From contig LR746273.1 of NCBI GenBank assembly GCA_902729315.2, positions 7,026,501 to 7,090,500 of the forward strand: a stretch of DNA of 64,000 nt, read 5' to 3'. Origin of the DNA: Spirodela intermedia (taxonomy: Eukaryota > Streptophyta > Magnoliopsida > Alismatales > Araceae). Made by a program: the position numbers and the translations under genes. The notes under the pieces were generated by a model. That model did not search any database, was not told the origin of the DNA, and saw only the letters and a program-made list of their open reading frames with translations. The stretch's first letter is position 1, and each line of letters begins with the position of its first letter. Shown here in pieces: positions 61,053 through 64,000 of the stretch.

Positions 61053-62089
61053 GCTCCACCCCTCTCGTGTCTGCTGCGGGCAATCAGACGACCAGAGAGA
61101 CAACGGAGGGGAAGCTTCGGTCCAAAACGGATGAGATCTCTCCGGCTCCGTGGGCGTTCGGGGGGTTGAGGTGTCAGGGGAAAAGAGAAGATAGTCAAAC
61201 CAGATCACGACGAAAACGCCGACAAGTCCGCAATTTCTCATTTTCTCTCAGCCTCTGGGAACCGGAGCCCGGCGTCCATCACGGCACCCGCGACTACTTA
61301 CTTGACCGGATTAGAATTTCAAAGGCGCCGAGTCCGGCACAGCACGGTCGGGGGGGATGAGGAGCCTCCCTTCTGTGCTTGTTTAACGCGAGAAGCTCGT
61401 CGTCACTTCTGCCGTCCAAATATTCCGTCGTTTGTTCTCCGAAAACCTCCCATCGGGTGGGCAAGGACCCTCCACCATGAATCACCCTCCTTCTCGGGGG
61501 ACACCCTCCAACTTATCTTAGCGTAGGAAATTGATTGGGGAACGCGGTATCTTGTCCAACAGCTGCTAAAAAAAAATCCGCCGCATATATACCTCGTTAC
61601 ATTTCTGCCATGAATGGCAGAACGCAGTACCCTGTCCATCCGTCTTCCTCGACTGCGTAACTTGGGATTCTTCGGCGAGTGAATGCATCCAAAAAAATCG
61701 TCTGGAAACACCTAAAAAAATGAGATGAGATGAGCCGAAGAGGACGCGTACGATTAGCCGGTGGGTGGCTTGGGGCGCTTTGCCTCTTTCTGTTGAAAAC
61801 AAGCACAACCCTCCATCCGTCGTCGAGAACCAGTCGGATCCTCTTCTTGGATGGGGGTGTAGGCGTAAAAAATGATGCAGAAAATTGATTTTACATGCAC
61901 AAACAACGGAGAGCTGCGGGCCATGGAATGCCCATGGGATAAGAGGAACCGCACAACGTGTCAGGAGAGAGCACCTGAGCTGAATCCTCACTGCCATCTC
62001 CTACAGAGAGAGAGGTCTACATTTAGGCTACGTCAGTCGACTAGCATGGAGATTGGGATACTCGCCGCCGCCGCCGACGCCACGGCAAG
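61053..62089. other. Intergenic: aldose epimerase promoter and CIPK 3' flank
   Basis: Both flanking genes are on the minus strand. Short open frames on both strands show no domain. Nothing else was recognised. Confidence 0.45.
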
Positions 62090-63565
62090 TCAGCGCCTCG
62101 GCATCTTGGCGACGCGCGGTCTGCTCTTCTCGGCGGGAGGCTTCCAAACGAGGTCGTCCACTTTGCTGCGAAAGCTCTTGTAGAACTGCAACAAGCGCAG
62201 ATAGTCAGTTTGAGGAAATCGAAAGGATCAGCCGACATCCCGCGCGGCGACGGCAACAGCAATGAACAGAGTGAGGAGCGCAACAACGGCGGAGGCGAGG
62301 ATCTTGCCTTGAGGTAATCTGCAGAATCCCCAGCCGCCTTCTGGATGTCTACCATGAGGAATGCGGGGGCGACCTCGAAAATCTGCGATCGCCCAAGCAG
62401 AGATGAGACGGGAATAAGCAGGACGACTCTCCTGGGCAGGACGAGGGGAGCGGGAGCGAGCGTTACCTCCAAGATGGCAGAGAAGTGCGCGGCTTTGTCC
62501 GCCGAAGGCCCCTCCACCCTCATCTAGTTATAGACCCGTCATCCCCAACACAAGGAGAGTCAGAAAAAGGCCATGGGCGATAACAGTCCAAGGAAAGCTC
62601 GATAGGGGCTGGTGTGTATCACCTTGTAATTACGAATGTGCGTCTTGAAGCCCATCGACTGCGCCACGACCTCCATGGTCGACACGACGACCTTCGCCGG
62701 TTGCTGCGAGACGAATCTGGTGTGATTCTTCACGCCATCCTGATCAAACGCCACCACACGAAGATCAGCCACTTCAATAAAAAGCTGCATGCATAGGTAA
62801 ACTAGGAGGGGAGTGGGGGGAGGGGCAAAAACATTAGGTCCCCGCCACCTTCGAGCACACAAAGGGATTCGTTAACCAGAGGGAATTCAGTTTCGACGCA
62901 TGCAGACCAAACGATACGTTCATGACCTGACTAGGATGCAGATATTGACGACGCTCAGGGGAGAGCATCGTTTTAGAAAAGAGCTTGCCAACGTCACGAC
63001 AGGTAGCATTCCTGCTCATCTTGCCTTGTACAGCGGTGAGAGAGAGAGATAGAGAGCCTCTCTCCATGAACGGTAATGAAGGGACGACTCTCAGACGATT
63101 CACACCATCTACACTGGGATGGTAGTCGCATACCCGCAAGGCAAATACTCAGAGAGGCGACCCGACCCACCCGCTTTACACAGTATCATCGCAAAGATGA
63201 TACGCCATGCAAACCGCCGGGCAAGCCTTTCAAGATTATTCGAGCAAAAATGAAGATACCGCGCAATACACGGACAAGAAAGCTACTGCACATCCAGCAC
63301 CTTAACAGCAAGATGATGAAGCACGAAAAACAATGACCACAGAAATCAATAGTGCAGCACAAAAGCACATGGCTGTGGAAAACACATCGATCATATGCAA
63401 AGACATGACGCAAAACCAAGAGCAAATTCATGAACTGACAAGTACCTGTCCCCGATCGAACATGGCCGAAAGATTGAGCCCTTCAGAAAGGACAATCAGA
63501 TCAAACGCATTAAGAATCAAAGGACCCGCGTTTCCGTTTTCAACTTTCCCATTGCCTTGCTGATC
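62090..63565 (-). CDS. CBL-interacting protein kinase, CIPK8/CIPK24(SOS2)-like, C-terminal part (continues beyond right edge)
   Basis: This is a SnRK3-type Ser/Thr kinase switched on by calcineurin B-like calcium sensors. Only the regulatory C-terminus is in view: exons 63565-63446, 62739-62623, 62523-62467, 62382-62308 and 62185-62090, all joining in phase 0, 154 residues. The CBL-binding NAF/FISL motif reads NAFDLIVLSEGLNLSAMF. The phosphatase-interaction region follows: TRFVSQQPAKVVVSTMEVVA, MGFKTHIRNYKMRVEG and FEVAPAFLMVDIQKAAGDSA. It ends in a basic tail, RPRVAKMPRR. The multi-intron structure and SLSAMFDRGQ-type NAF flank place it in the intron-rich CIPK clade near CIPK8 and CIPK24; which of the two cannot be decided without the kinase domain. 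The intron before the last exon has a GC donor. From 63566 to the window end I see only intron. Confidence 0.85.
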
Positions 63566-64000
63566 CTGAGGAAGATGAAAAAAGGGTATTTCATAAAGGT
63601 AGCGTAACAGTGATGCCTTCCGTCAACAGACGAGGATGATTTGAAGCAAGTCCACAGAGGATTTGAGTACACTTATTGCACGGATTCGAGGATCAGCAGA
63701 TGGTGACCCCAGTCGGTTCGTCTGACTCGAGAACAGGTAGGAATTCACTACACGGTAAACAAAGAAACGAGGGCTCGACTCGGGATGATTCACGGTTGAC
63801 TAGATCTGAAGGAAAATCGTGAGACTCTTATAGACTTTTGGTGGACGAACACAGAAAACATGAAAATTTGGGCTTCTGAAATCACTTTCCTCCTGAGCGG
63901 TTTGTGATATGTATAGATCAATTTTGCATTCTTCGGGTTATCAGATGTTGAGAAGTCCAATCTTTTCTCAACATCCTTTTTGTCAATTCCAATGGAGGTA

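Noticed and set aside
1-64000. CRISPR arrays, bacterial operons, phage or viral genes, tRNA or rRNA genes
   Set aside because: No spaced repeats, Shine-Dalgarno-led gene strings, cloverleaf sequences or viral core genes were recognised; the gene structures are plant nuclear throughout.

Overview
The window is nuclear DNA from a flowering plant. It holds split genes with canonical GT-AG introns, plastid-, mitochondrion- and peroxisome-directed proteins, and plant-only families (CIPK, SIG6, plant tRNA ligase RNL, TRF-like Myb). Gene density is high, about twelve genes in 64 kb. Exon base composition is strongly mixed: some genes are very GC-rich at third positions and others AT-rich. That pattern recalls monocots, but the species cannot be named from the sequence. 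No CRISPR array, rRNA, tRNA or intact transposon was seen. Layout: 1-4294 (-) KIN-4C kinesin, cut by the left edge; 5770-8573 (+) a CCHC zinc-knuckle/KH-like protein of unknown function; 9249-10652 (+) chloroplast fructose-1,6-bisphosphatase 2; 11014-14701 (+) a TRF-like single-Myb protein; 15892-16650 (+) peroxisomal DHNA-CoA thioesterase; 17119-36956 (-) tRNA ligase RNL with 27 coding exons over 20 kb; 37835-41755 (+) plastid sigma factor SIG6; 44278-48055 (+) mitochondrial serine hydroxymethyltransferase; 48626-52162 (+) an At4g37920-like plastid protein of unknown role; 52984-58504 (+) mitochondrial HSP70; 59146-61052 (-) aldose 1-epimerase; 62090-63565 (-) the 3' part of a CIPK8/CIPK24-like kinase that continues past the right edge. 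For every complete gene the proposed exons sum to a multiple of three and join in frame, which is an internal check on the models. The genes form no pathway cluster; this is ordinary housekeeping gene order. Several act in organelles: FBP2 and SIG6 in plastids, SHMT and HSP70 in mitochondria, DHNAT in peroxisomes. RNL and SIG6 are head to head and share a promoter region of under 900 bases. The main points for a second look are two GC-AG introns; a possible organelle presequence on RNL made by alternative starts; a GC rise in the last exons of several genes; decayed gypsy-type gag and copia-type gag-protease relics; a 64-bp tandem repeat that runs into a splice acceptor of the SHMT gene; and a set of promoter motifs in front of the mitochondrial HSP70 gene. 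I found no convincing wholly new system. The least characterised genes are the zinc-knuckle/KH-like protein and the At4g37920-like protein.
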